Position numbers and translations under genes: made by a program
Shown: positions 1 to 7,395 of the stretch, in pieces
Numbering within the stretch: the stretch's first letter is position 1
How the letters are laid out: each line of letters starts with the position of its first letter
NCBI GenBank assembly: GCA_937873155.1
Contig: CALMVZ010000009.1
Coordinates: 1-64,000 of the forward strand
Reading direction: 5' to 3'
Source: an uncultured Bacteroidota bacterium
Lineage (GTDB): Bacteria > Bacteroidota > Bacteroidia > B-17B0 > Aurantibacillaceae
Length of the DNA: 64,000 nucleotides
The notes under the pieces: model-generated
What the model was told of the DNA's origin: nothing
Database searches by the model: none
The model's input: only the letters and a program-made list of their open reading frames with translations

Positions 1-72
1 TAACTGTTTTTTAAATTTAATAATTCTTAATAAACTACTTTTTTCAAAACAGTTTACACAGTTAACTGGATA

Positions 73-201
73 TTACCATGCTTTACTCTTGAGAATATAT
101 GCTTTGAGTTTGGGAAGATCTTCTTTTCTCTCAGGAAAATCTGCTTTGATCATCAGATCATAGCCGGGTTTTGGAATCAAACAAAAGAAATGTACCTTCA
201 T
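73..201 (-). CDS. possible 42-aa small protein (doubtful)
   Basis: A complete ATG-to-TAA frame of 42 codons on the minus strand, starting MKVHFFCLIPKPGYDLM and ending LKSKAW. Its start lies 2 nt from the start of the divergent acetyltransferase gene, which leaves no room for separate promoters, so both are unlikely to be intact genes as drawn. It could be a remnant. No family is recognised. The rest of positions 1-202 is AT-rich and shows nothing else. Confidence 0.2.
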   Translation of the reverse strand: MKVHFFCLIPKPGYDLMIKADFPERKEDLPKLKAYILKSKAW

Positions 202-202
202 A

Positions 203-778
203 ATGATGAAGTCTCCGGAATTAAATACTCAAAAACTTTCCCTACGTAAGATCCGAACCGGCGACATTCCTTCTCTCGTAAAATACTGCAACAATCCAAA
301 GATCTCGGATCAGATCATTAATATTCCTTATCCTTATGGGGAAGAGGAAGCAAAGAAAAGGATCAGTTTTGTTTTGGAGGGTTTAGAGAAAGGCGAGCGG
401 TATGTGTTTGCTATTACTTTAAAAGGAAAAGATGAATTGATAGGCGAGATCGGCCTGCACCTGGATAAAACCAACAACAGCGCGCAATTCGGATATTGGA
501 TAGGCGAACCGTTCTGGGGCAAAGGCCTTGCAACTGAAGCGCTCTCAGCAATTTTAAAATTTGGTTTTGAAGAATTAAACTTAAATAAAATTTGTGCCAC
601 TCATTACCCGGAGAATAAAGCCTCGGCCAAAGTGATGCTGAACAATAAAATGATAAAAGAAGCCGAGATGAAAGCACATTATAAGATCGGGGAGGAGTAC
701 AGGGACGTGGTGCAGTACCGTTTAACTAAAGAGGAGTATGAAAATTTAAAGTTGTCCGACCCCTCTGTCACTTCGTGA
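203..778 (+). CDS. GNAT family N-acetyltransferase (RimJ/RimL type)
   Basis: Probable acetyl-CoA-dependent N-acetyltransferase of the RimJ/RimL branch, 191 aa, the usual length. The N-terminal LSLRKIRTGDIPSLVKYCNN segment is the first strand and helix of the fold. The central GYWIGEPFWGKGLATEAL (about residues 97-114) carries the acetyl-CoA binding loop of the Q/RxxGxG/A type, followed by the typical N-x-A-S segment (NKASAKVMLNN). Two ATG codons open the frame (203 and 206); either could be used. The last residues (about SDPSVTS) are encoded by an intergenic repeat arm, so the natural C-terminus may have been altered by repeat insertion. The substrate (ribosomal protein, small amine or other) cannot be told. 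Confidence 0.85.
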   Translation: MMKSPELNTQKLSLRKIRTGDIPSLVKYCNNPKISDQIINIPYPYGEEEAKKRISFVLEGLEKGERYVFAITLKGKDELIGEIGLHLDKTNNSAQFGYWIGEPFWGKGLATEALSAILKFGFEELNLNKICATHYPENKASAKVMLNNKMIKEAEMKAHYKIGEEYRDVVQYRLTKEEYENLKLSDPSVTS

Positions 779-935
779 CATCTCCTCTTGGTAAGGGGAG
801 AAAATATTTCGCGAGTTCTATTATGTATTTCTTTTTATAAAGGGCAGCCCATCTTAGTAGAAATCTCGATAGAGTGGACGGAAATTTCTCCCCCTTGACA
901 AGGAGGAGTGGCAGCGAAGCTGACGAGGGGGTCGA
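757..935. repeat. inverted pair of intergenic repeat arms (CGACCCC... / ...GGGGTCG)
   Basis: Two arms of about 50 bp, 757-806 and 882-935, are imperfect inverted copies. Both carry the order GACCCC, a small hairpin around CTTCG, CTCCTCTTGG/CTCCTCCTTG, AGGGGAGAAA. Each arm is itself partly palindromic. The left arm overlaps the 3' end of the acetyltransferase gene. The layout resembles REP/MITE-like elements. The 75 bp between the arms shows no gene. Confidence 0.75.
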
Positions 936-1067
936 ACCAAGGATAAACAAAAGAAGATATCTCAATGCAACCATTCCTGCTTTTATCGTACTTTTAATAT
1001 AAGACCCGCCTTAAACATATTCTTTCTTCTGATCATCTTTGCAGATCTTTTAGCTCAGGATAGAGAA

Positions 1068-1574
1068 ATGGATTTCCCTTCTGAAGGAGAATTAAGAATG
1101 ACCTTCCCGAGTATTTATTTCAAGCACAACTCAACGGAATATGCTGATATGCCTTACCCGGTGGATTCGTGTTTTATCTTTATTCAAAAGAATATAAAAG
1201 ACATAAAAAGTTATGTGGTGTGGAGGGATAGTGGTGAGACAGAACAATTGTCCGGTCAGCGCATGAAAAAGATCCGCGCCGGTTTAAGTAAATACACCAA
1301 AGCACAGATCAAAGTCCTTTCGATGGGAAAAGAGCAAAAGATCTCGCGGTATACGATCAATCATAATACTAAACACTCACGGCTTTATCTCTTATCACTC
1401 AACAGCGTATTCGATGTGTATACTACCAAGACCAGGAAGGAAATGAAGATGTCAACCCATATTCAACGTCCGCGGATCTGGTGTTGGGGTTGTATCAGCA
1501 GCGGGTTTCATTTCAAGGCAAGGAAGTCGATGAAGAAAATGAAAAAGATGAGGGAGGCTAAGAGTAAGCAGTAA
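1068..1574 (+). CDS. hypothetical protein, probably secreted, with a damaged or unusual start
   Basis: Not recognised. From the first ATG the product is 168 aa with a very basic tail (about residues 145-168, rich in Lys and Met). The reading frame stays open upstream, and positions 999-1067 encode IRPALNIFFLLIIFADLLAQ followed by DRE, a textbook signal peptide with a hydrophobic core and an A-Q cleavage site. No ATG, GTG or TTG opens that segment: the best-placed codon is ATA at 999. Either the gene starts at a non-canonical codon, or an ATG has mutated to ATA, or this is a base-call error. If export needs the upstream segment, the 1068 start is wrong. Confidence 0.5.
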   Translation: MDFPSEGELRMTFPSIYFKHNSTEYADMPYPVDSCFIFIQKNIKDIKSYVVWRDSGETEQLSGQRMKKIRAGLSKYTKAQIKVLSMGKEQKISRYTINHNTKHSRLYLLSLNSVFDVYTTKTRKEMKMSTHIQRPRIWCWGCISSGFHFKARKSMKKMKKMREAKSKQ

Positions 1575-1640
1575 TAAGTAGGCAGAAGGCAGTGAGACGT
1601 GGTGGTGAGAGTTTAGTGGTTAAAGTAAAAAGTAAAACTG

Positions 1641-1648
1641 TATCTTTA
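1641..1648 (+). promoter_or_regulatory. -7 promoter box, one mismatch (TATCTTTA)
   Basis: TATCTTTA matches the Bacteroidota -7 consensus TAnnTTTG at seven of eight positions. It ends 4 nt before the ATG of the lipoprotein gene at 1653, implying a leaderless transcript. No clear -33 TTG is seen. Confidence 0.4.
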
Positions 1649-1652
1649 GTAC

Positions 1653-2261
1653 ATGATAAGAAATTTCATAATAGTATTTAACTTTTTTGTTTTGTGGAGT
1701 TGCACTAATGGCATTAAAGAACAAACCGTTGCTGTGACTTCAACTTTTGATACGGTTGCTATTGAAAGTGTGTTAACGGATACTGTTACTAAAAAAGATA
1801 CGATAGTGGATGGAGGCGATGATCAATCGGGAAATGAAATGCAATTGTACCATATTGTATGTGTGGAGGAGAGTGATGATTACGCGGCCTTGCATGCAAC
1901 CGGTTTGAAGGTTTCTAAGTTCCTGGGTTTTAAATTTGATACGTTGGAGCGATATTACAATACAAGTAAAAAGAGAGTTGTACTTCCGAATGATCACCCG
2001 GATGATATTTATGCAGGCGAATATTTTTTCAGGCGTTACGGTGACGATTTTGTAAGTATTGAAATGCGGAATGCTTACCCGGATCCTTCTTTAAAAGAGG
2101 ATGGAAGCACTTTCTTTTTCTCTGATACTACAAAAATGTTCGTGTTTGCTGCCATGTATGGTGAGAAGAAACAAGCGGATAGCCTCGCCAACATTCTGAA
2201 GAAGCAATTCAGATCCACAAAAGTGATCGCCTCTGAAATTTATATGGGATGTATGCATTAA
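1653..2261 (+). CDS. hypothetical lipoprotein
   Basis: A 202-aa protein with a short hydrophobic N-terminus ending in the lipobox LWSC (Cys17), so a likely lipid-anchored envelope protein. Residues 20-65 are a low-complexity Thr/Asp-rich linker typical of Bacteroidota lipoproteins. The C-terminal part ends in a segment (KKQADSLANILKKQFRSTKV) that resembles the helix-strand of peptidoglycan- or cargo-binding repeat folds, but I cannot assign a family. The gene is single and is followed by an intergenic hairpin repeat. Confidence 0.7.
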   Translation: MIRNFIIVFNFFVLWSCTNGIKEQTVAVTSTFDTVAIESVLTDTVTKKDTIVDGGDDQSGNEMQLYHIVCVEESDDYAALHATGLKVSKFLGFKFDTLERYYNTSKKRVVLPNDHPDDIYAGEYFFRRYGDDFVSIEMRNAYPDPSLKEDGSTFFFSDTTKMFVFAAMYGEKKQADSLANILKKQFRSTKVIASEIYMGCMH

Positions 2262-2282
2262 TTATTCAGTTCGACTCTAAAT

Positions 2283-2376
2283 CAGGGCTAAAGCCCATTC
2301 ACTTCTATCCATTAAAAACCCCGGGCTTAAGCCCGGGGTTTTACGAAAACGAAACTCAAGGGCTTTAGCCCTGAAA
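2283..2376. repeat. three-hairpin intergenic repeat, copy 1
   Basis: Outer arms AGGGCTAAAGCCC (2284) and GGGCTTTAGCCCT (2360) flank a central perfect hairpin around CCCCGGGCTTAAGCCCGGGG (2319-2338). The same architecture recurs at 36485, 36892 and 56218. All copies lie between genes. Confidence 0.85.
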
Positions 2377-2436
2377 GATTTTTGTTTGAGATAATTATAT
2401 AAAAGCATTATCTTTAAAGTAAGTTTAATAAACCCT

Positions 2437-2844
2437 ATGAAAAGAAACCTGTTCATTCTGTTTGTGTTCGCTGTGTCAGCACAATTATTTTCCCAACACG
2501 CCAGTTTAACTATTAAAAATGAATCTGACAGGATCTTAAAGATAAGAGTGATGAAAGGTCCTGAAAAGAAAGCAACCCTTTTTGCAACGGATAGCATTGT
2601 TCCCAAAGGTGCACAAGTTGTTGCAATTACTGAAACCGGAATGTATTTCACAAAGACAATGGCAATTCTGATCAATAAAAAAGATGCTGCGAAGAACGAT
2701 ACAGTGTATTCTAAAGACAGGCCATTCCTTGTAAAAGCAGATGCAAAACGGGGTTATGATAATATAATCTATACATATTCGATAGAAGAAACCAGGAAAA
2801 CGCAGAGCTCTGCATCAATTACCCAGAAAGAATACAAGCAGTAA
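2437..2844 (+). CDS. hypothetical secreted protein
   Basis: A 135-aa protein with a clear Sec signal peptide (MKRNLFILFVFAVSAQLFSQ, cleavage after the Ser-Gln). The mature part begins ASLTIKNESDRILKIRVM and looks like a small all-beta domain, similar in appearance to proteins that format a short surface string, but I do not recognise a family. The tail (after about residue 115) is polar and rich in Ser, Gln and Lys. A TATCTTTA box lies about 20 bp upstream of the start. No operon partner is evident, because the next gene has its own promoter. Confidence 0.65.
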   Translation: MKRNLFILFVFAVSAQLFSQHASLTIKNESDRILKIRVMKGPEKKATLFATDSIVPKGAQVVAITETGMYFTKTMAILINKKDAAKNDTVYSKDRPFLVKADAKRGYDNIIYTYSIEETRKTQSSASITQKEYKQ

Positions 2845-2859
2845 GAATCTTTTCCACAT

Positions 2860-2904
2860 GCTACAAATTGTAGCAACACTAATTGTAATGAGGGCGTAAC
2901 TTTG
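2860..2904 (+). promoter_or_regulatory. palindromic operator plus -7 box (GCTACAAATTGTAGCAA-N20-TAACTTTG)
   Basis: A near-perfect palindrome, GCTACAAATTGTAGC, extended to GCTACAAATTGTAGCAA at 2860-2876, is followed after exactly 20 bp by a perfect -7 box TAACTTTG at 2897-2904. The identical 17-mer, spacer length and box occur at 15587-15631 on the other strand. The palindrome covers the -33 region, where a regulator would act. Confidence 0.75.
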
Positions 2905-2925
2905 AAGTTCTCTAGCTGTGCTGCC

Positions 2926-3306
2926 ATGAAACTTGTGCTAAAATTACCGAAAGATAAACTGCCTTTTATTGGTGTGCAGTTCAATAGTAATTACCAGGCG
3001 GGCAGGACCAACAGCGATCTTCTTCATCACCATGAGCATCTTTTTAAGATCCAACTTGAACCTGATAAGAAAGGAACCATTAAACTCAAATTGTATTGTG
3101 AGGACCTGGCTATCAGCAGGATTTATGAGGGCATTGAATATGATCAGTATCAACTCAAAAACTGGATGTATATGGTCTCGCGTTCGAAACAATTCAATTT
3201 CGGACATGTAACCATGGAAGAGAATAAACATATTATTTCAAAAGACTCCGCTTTCAGGATCTTTGTTATTAAATTGGATAAAGTCGAGTTGGTGGAGGAG
3301 ATGTAG
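2926..3306 (+). CDS. hypothetical protein with operator-type promoter
   Basis: Not recognised. The start is placed at ATG 2926 (MKLVLKLPKDKLPFIGVQFN), because the upstream in-frame TTG at 2902 is the last three bases of the -7 box and cannot be translated from that promoter. The product is 126 aa, soluble, with no signal peptide or membrane segment, rich in Lys, His and aromatic residues (DLLHHHEHLFKIQLEP). The leader would be about 17 nt. It shares a palindrome-plus-promoter module with the orphan integrase-domain gene at 15210-15563, so the two may be co-regulated. Confidence 0.65.
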   Translation: MKLVLKLPKDKLPFIGVQFNSNYQAGRTNSDLLHHHEHLFKIQLEPDKKGTIKLKLYCEDLAISRIYEGIEYDQYQLKNWMYMVSRSKQFNFGHVTMEENKHIISKDSAFRIFVIKLDKVELVEEM

Positions 3307-3360
3307 TGGAGTTTTTTTGAACTCTTTCCTTTTTTAAACTGATGCGAAATTAACGTAAAG

Positions 3361-3924
3361 CTACCTGCAAACAATATATTTTATTTCAATACCATTCTCG
3401 CTTTCGATGAGTTTACCAATGGTCTTATTTTTTCCGCAATATTCTTCGTCTGTTAAGTTTATTATCTTAAGATCATCTTTTTTGAATGCGCCTAACTGAT
3501 ATTTTATAACCGGCATGTTCAACTCTAATTCACCATCACCCTTTCCTTCGTATTGAACAACATAATTTTCTTTTTTATCAGTCCGGAAAATATAAAGTGA
3601 TGACAAACCTGATGCGACTAATTTTTTATAGATTCGAACCGCTTCTTTTTCTTCAAGGTCAGAAGTAATGGCGTAAGCAAAATCTTTTTCTTTGGTGGCG
3701 ATCTTCAGGCTATCGTAAATTTGTTTTTTTCTTACAGAGTTAGTCGTGGAATGCAGTAATTGGTCGCCTTTTAAAATTTGTTCTGCCAAAGATGTATTTG
3801 TTCCTACAGTGTTTGTGTGTTTTTTTGTGCTTGTCTGATTTTTTTCCGTGAAATTCGTTTTATTTCTGCAGGCGGCTAAAAGGGCGAGACTGATATAGAG
3901 TAAAGTGATAGTTCTTAAATGCAT
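3361..3924 (-). CDS. hypothetical lipoprotein
   Basis: A 187-aa protein with an N-terminal hydrophobic stretch ending in lipobox LLAAC (Cys19). A Thr/Asn-rich linker (residues 20-45) leads into an alpha/beta-looking domain with a conserved feel (EKEAVRIYKKLVASGLSSLYIF) and two late cysteines (in EEYCGKNK and IKYIVCR) that could pair in the periplasm. No family is recognised. It stands alone, facing away from the upstream gene cluster, and converges on the gene at 2926-3306. Confidence 0.65.
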   Translation of the reverse strand: MHLRTITLLYISLALLAACRNKTNFTEKNQTSTKKHTNTVGTNTSLAEQILKGDQLLHSTTNSVRKKQIYDSLKIATKEKDFAYAITSDLEEKEAVRIYKKLVASGLSSLYIFRTDKKENYVVQYEGKGDGELELNMPVIKYQLGAFKKDDLKIINLTDEEYCGKNKTIGKLIESENGIEIKYIVCR

Positions 3925-4055
3925 TTATCTTTATGATTTCTAAATCACAAAGTAAAACAATCGGCAACAATGCCACAATAGGTATTTATACTCAATTTTC
4001 AGTAGAAACTTACACAATCCCCACTTTCCGGAATAAGGAAATTTATTAAAATGTA

Positions 4056-5279
4056 TTAGTCTTTTGTGATCACCGCTTTTTGTGTGATAGTATTTTTAGC
4101 GCCATCGTATATTTTTACGAAATAAGTACCGCTCCTTACACTGTCAAGAATAAGATGACCGGTAATTTGTCCAGGAGTAATTGTAATTGTGCGCCACATT
4201 TTCCCTGTCACATCAACCAGGTCAACCTGAACTTTTTCTGCTGATGCTTTTTCTAAGATAATGGTAAGGTCATCGCTTCCGGGATTCGGATAAACTTTTA
4301 TCTGCGAATTGTTCGGTGATATTTCAGTGATACTTGTCGCCAATGGATTGCAAGAACACAGATTTGTGCTCCTGAAGTTTGTAATACTATTCGCGCCGGT
4401 ATTTGTTTCAGGTGCACTGGTCACAATAGTTCCGGTTGCAAGATCAAGCCCGATTATATTTTGGTTCCCGTCCTGGAAATAAAAGATATTATTCAAAGCA
4501 TCAATCGTTGCACCGCCCGCAGTTTGTCCATTCGGATTTATATTGGTAGGAGAAATTAAAGTGACCAAACCTGTAGTTGGATTTACTTTCGATAAATACA
4601 TTTGTGCAGGTGAATTTCTTCTTGCTAAACCATAGATCGTGGAATCTTTACAATTGTAAACAAAGCAATCAAACAAATTCGCATTTGAACTTGAATAACT
4701 TAGGGGAGGATTTGTTGCAACATTTCCGGTAACCATATCTACACCTGTAAATAAAAAAGAACCGTCTTCAAAATAAAAACGTTTGTTCACCGGATCGATC
4801 GTTGAAGGTGTTAAAATAGATCCGCTGCCAATAGTTGAAGCCGAAATATTCGTAACAACCCCGGTGTTCGGATTGATCTTAGCAAGATATAAACGTGTAG
4901 GTAATGTGGCACGAGCCAAACCGTAAATGGTAGAGTCAGCACAATTATAAGCAACCAGGTCAAAGAATGAAGCGAGCGGGTTGGTCATAGTTGGATTAGA
5001 AACTACATTCCCGGTAATAAGATCAACGCCTACAAATTGATTAGTTCCTGTTTCGTAATAATAAATATTTGTTTTAGGATTGATAGTGGCAAGGGAGCCA
5101 ACATAATTAGGACCCAGAGAAGAGCCTGATATATTAGTAACAGAACCTGTTGCGGGAGCCAGCTTTCCTAAATAAGTGGCAGGTCCTGGAGCAACAGCCA
5201 TTCCATAAATAGAATTAGCAGTTTGCGCCTGAATTAATATGGATGTAAATATGCTGAGAGTAAAAATCAATTTCTTCAT
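4056..5279 (-). CDS. T9SS type A sorting domain protein with three internal repeats
   Basis: A 407-aa secreted protein. Residues 1-20 are a signal peptide ending in QAQ. Three homologous units of about 90-97 residues follow (about 23-114, 115-211, 212-311), each with the order (S)IYGLAR, LxKxNPxTGxVTxIS, a TIDPxNxxFYF-like strand and GVDxxTGNVxxxP, as in beta-propeller blades. Residues 330-407 are a type A C-terminal domain (VYPNPGSDDLTI, DVTGK, GTYFVKIYDG), which directs outer-membrane translocation through T9SS. Cysteines end each unit (NCAD, NCKD, CSCN). The ligand is unknown. The gene is monocistronic or follows the sigma-factor operon after a terminator. Confidence 0.85.
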   Translation of the reverse strand: MKKLIFTLSIFTSILIQAQTANSIYGMAVAPGPATYLGKLAPATGSVTNISGSSLGPNYVGSLATINPKTNIYYYETGTNQFVGVDLITGNVVSNPTMTNPLASFFDLVAYNCADSTIYGLARATLPTRLYLAKINPNTGVVTNISASTIGSGSILTPSTIDPVNKRFYFEDGSFLFTGVDMVTGNVATNPPLSYSSSNANLFDCFVYNCKDSTIYGLARRNSPAQMYLSKVNPTTGLVTLISPTNINPNGQTAGGATIDALNNIFYFQDGNQNIIGLDLATGTIVTSAPETNTGANSITNFRSTNLCSCNPLATSITEISPNNSQIKVYPNPGSDDLTIILEKASAEKVQVDLVDVTGKMWRTITITPGQITGHLILDSVRSGTYFVKIYDGAKNTITQKAVITKD

Positions 5280-5310
5280 AACGTTGGCTTTTTGTATAGT
5301 AAATATAATA

Positions 5311-5345
5311 AAAAAAGCCCTGAAGTATAAAGACTGCAGGGCTTG
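5311..5345 (-). terminator. intrinsic terminator of the sigma-factor operon
   Basis: On the minus strand, CAAGCCCTGCAG pairs with CTTCAGGGCTT and is followed by a run of seven T. It sits immediately after the stop of the Spy-like gene. Confidence 0.8.
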
Positions 5346-5348
5346 TGC

Positions 5349-5822
5349 TTAATGCGGTGGAGGTGGCGGCGGGCCATGACTGAAGATATTCGCCAATTCA
5401 TCCACTAATTTCTCAAAATCTTTTTGTTGTTCAGGTTTGCAAAGGTTCTTTATATCCTCGAAATGCTGGTAATGTATGCTTTCTATTTGTGCCTGTACTT
5501 TAGCGATCCCGTCGATAGAATAATAAACAGTCGCTTTGTCAGCCTTGTTCTTTAAATTCGAATACAGATCTTTTTTCAATGTTAAAAGTGTTTCTTCATA
5601 TTCTCTCAGGTATGAACGGTGTTTTTGAATTAAGGTATCATATTTAGTTATTTGTACAGCATCCAAATGTAAACGTTCAATGATAAGATCGCGCGGGCCA
5701 CCTTTGTGATGCGGCGGGCCGTGATGTCCGGGACCTCTGCCTTTCAGCATGAATACAATAAGCAGGATATTCGAGATCAATAATCCAGCGATCAGGAATA
5801 TCAACAATCTGTTCTTATTCAT
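5349..5822 (-). CDS. periplasmic Spy/CnrX-like metal- or stress-sensor protein
   Basis: The start is placed at ATG 5822 (MNKNRLLIFLIAGLLISN), which overlaps the preceding anti-sigma gene by 8 nt; 157 aa. One N-terminal membrane anchor (residues 5-25) is followed by a His/Gly/Pro-rich segment (GPGHHGPPHHKGG), then a helical domain of LTxxQ type (LDAVQITKYDTLIQKHRSYL and later KLCKPEQQKDFEKLV-like helix) as in the Spy/CpxP/CnrX superfamily, ending GPPPPPPH. His clusters at both ends suggest metal contact (inference). As the third gene after a sigma and an anti-sigma factor, it matches the role of CnrX: a periplasmic sensor that controls the anti-sigma factor. Confidence 0.7.
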   Translation of the reverse strand: MNKNRLLIFLIAGLLISNILLIVFMLKGRGPGHHGPPHHKGGPRDLIIERLHLDAVQITKYDTLIQKHRSYLREYEETLLTLKKDLYSNLKNKADKATVYYSIDGIAKVQAQIESIHYQHFEDIKNLCKPEQQKDFEKLVDELANIFSHGPPPPPPH

Positions 5823-6078
5823 TGTAAAGTGAGTTAGAGGTTTGTAATGAGAACGCTTCAGATAGTTCAAATGAATTAGTTTGAGTGGTATTTGTTTTAC
5901 TGATAACACTGATATTAATAATGATCAGAGCAATCATACAAGCTGCAGCAACAACAGCCCATTTAACAGGAACTGTTTCCTGTACTTTGTTTTGTATGCG
6001 GTTTAATATGCGCGTATATAAGAATGGCGGTGCATCCACTTTTTTGATCTTTTCAAGAATATCTGCGGGGTGTGTCAT
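5815..6078 (-). CDS. small membrane anti-sigma factor (CnrY/RseA-like by context)
   Basis: An 87-aa protein with a cytoplasmic N-terminal helix region (residues 1-36, PADILEKIKKVDAPPFLYTRIL), one membrane segment (about 38-59, WAVVAAACMIALIIINISVI) and a short periplasmic tail. Size and topology fit small single-span anti-sigma factors. The motif PPFLYTRILNRI resembles the start of many Bacteroidota anti-sigma proteins. It lies 28 bp after the ECF sigma gene and overlaps the sensor gene by 8 nt, so the three are surely co-transcribed. The assignment rests mainly on context, because the sequence itself is too short for a firm family call. Confidence 0.7.
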   Translation of the reverse strand: MTHPADILEKIKKVDAPPFLYTRILNRIQNKVQETVPVKWAVVAAACMIALIIINISVISKTNTTQTNSFELSEAFSLQTSNSLYNE

Positions 6079-6106
6079 GTTCTTATAGGTTTAGACGATT
6101 TATGTT

Positions 6107-6634
6107 TTACTTTCCTTCGTTGTTGTGGTTTAACTTTTTTGCCAGTTTCGATTTAGCCCTTTGTACCAGTGATTCCACTGCTTTTGGGGACATATTCATG
6201 ATCTCAGCTGCTTCTGCCTGTGTTTTTTCTTCTATTTTCATTAGGATAAGGGCTGTCTTTTGATTATCCGGTAAGCCATTGATTAATATAAAAAGATTCT
6301 TTAGCTGTTCCTTCTCTTCCATCATTACACCCGGATGATTGAAGTCAGAGACCTGGTGTTTGGGTTCGTTATTCTCTTCGTGGAATAAGGAGGTGAAAAA
6401 CGAAAAACGTTTTTGCCGTTTCTTCGCTTTTATAAAATCAAGGGATTTATTAATGGTGATCCTGTAAAGCCAGGTGCTGTGTTTTGATTCTTGCCTGAAA
6501 GACTCGAGTTTCTCGTATGCACTTACAAAAACATCTTGTGTAATTTCCTCGGCATCTTCAATATTCTGCACATACTGAAGCGCTAAGTTGTAAACTAATT
6601 CCTTGTGTTCGTTGTATAGGTCTTCAAATTGCAC
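6107..6634 (-). CDS. ECF-family RNA polymerase sigma factor
   Basis: A 175-aa sigma-70 family ECF protein. Region 2 spans about residues 5-75, with DAEEITQDVFVSAYEKL and the STWLYRITINKSLDFIK helix that binds the -10 element. Region 4 spans about 110-165 (LPDNQKTALILMKIEEKTQAEAAEIM and the helix-turn-helix KAVESLVQRAKSKL). The start is GTG at 6634; a TATCTTTC box 3 nt upstream would give a leaderless mRNA. It heads a three-gene operon with an anti-sigma factor and a periplasmic sensor, so it probably drives an envelope or metal stress response and perhaps its own operon. Confidence 0.9.
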   Translation of the reverse strand: MQFEDLYNEHKELVYNLALQYVQNIEDAEEITQDVFVSAYEKLESFRQESKHSTWLYRITINKSLDFIKAKKRQKRFSFFTSLFHEENNEPKHQVSDFNHPGVMMEEKEQLKNLFILINGLPDNQKTALILMKIEEKTQAEAAEIMNMSPKAVESLVQRAKSKLAKKLNHNNEGK

Positions 6635-6882
6635 GCGGAAAGATACAATTTATAAAGTAAGAGAAAATCTGTCTTTTACATAAAAAATAGGGTTATTATG
6701 TTTTTATCTCATCTTATAAACATTCCTGTTACAAAAATCCTATAAAGGCTTATATAATAATGTAAAATGTTAACCAACTGTTAAAACAACCTGATTACCT
6801 GTTAAAATGCCTGTTTCACAGAGTAATTGTAAAGCGAAATAAACGATTATTTAATTTTATAGCAGTAACAACTAAAAATGCG

Positions 6883-7329
6883 ATGAAAAGTAACATAACA
6901 GCAAGAGTGAGCGAGACCATCAACGCATCAACCTATAGAGTATGGGAAGCACTTACCAGCCCGGAACTTATAAGGAAATATTTTTTCGGCACCAATGTGC
7001 ATACAGATTGGAAGGTTGGGAGCACTATAGAATTTGATGGCGAATATGAAGGTAAAGCATACCATGACAAAGGAACTATCCTGAGCTTTAAAGATAAAGA
7101 ATTATTGAAATTCAATTATTGGAGTTCCGTGTCCGGCATAGAAGATAAACCGGAAAATTATGCGATCATCAATTATAAATTAAAAGGCGATTACAATAGT
7201 ACCACAATTACCATTATCCAGGAAAATATTCCTGATGAAAAAACCAAGCAACACTCTGTTCAAAGCTGGAAAAAGGTGTTAAGCAGTTTAAAAGAAGTGG
7301 TAGAGAAAAGAGAAACCGTACTGCATTAG
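6883..7329 (+). CDS. SRPBCC (AHSA1-like) domain protein
   Basis: A 148-aa single-domain protein of the START/Bet v1-like (SRPBCC) superfamily, AHSA1 branch. The opening ARVSETINASTYRVWEALTSPELIRKYFFG is the typical first strand plus helix, followed by DWKVGSTIEFDGEYEGKAYHDKGTIL and the C-terminal long helix (SVQSWKKVLSSLKEVVEKR) that closes the hydrophobic pocket. Such proteins bind small lipophilic ligands; the actual ligand is unknown. A terminator follows at 7352. The 248 bp between this gene and the divergent sigma gene hold both 5' regions; no strong -7 box is seen on this side. Confidence 0.85.
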   Translation: MKSNITARVSETINASTYRVWEALTSPELIRKYFFGTNVHTDWKVGSTIEFDGEYEGKAYHDKGTILSFKDKELLKFNYWSSVSGIEDKPENYAIINYKLKGDYNSTTITIIQENIPDEKTKQHSVQSWKKVLSSLKEVVEKRETVLH

Positions 7330-7351
7330 GCAGACGTGAACGAATCTTTTG

Positions 7352-7375
7352 AAGAGCCTTTCGGGCTCTTTTTTA
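7352..7375 (+). terminator. intrinsic terminator
   Basis: AAGAGCC-TTTC-GGGCTCTT followed by T residues, 22 bp after the SRPBCC stop. The short GC stem with a TTTC tetraloop is a classical rho-independent signal. Confidence 0.85.
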
Positions 7376-7395
7376 TTCCTCCTCGTCCGATTTAA

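Noticed and set aside
768-974. 68-codon minus-strand frame
   Set aside because: It runs entirely through the inverted repeat arms; the protein would be repeat-encoded and has no support.
5823-5909. Longer N-terminus of the Spy-like protein
   Set aside because: The extension would overlap most of the anti-sigma gene's 3' end and hide the membrane anchor; ATG 5822 with an 8-nt overlap is normal for the operon.
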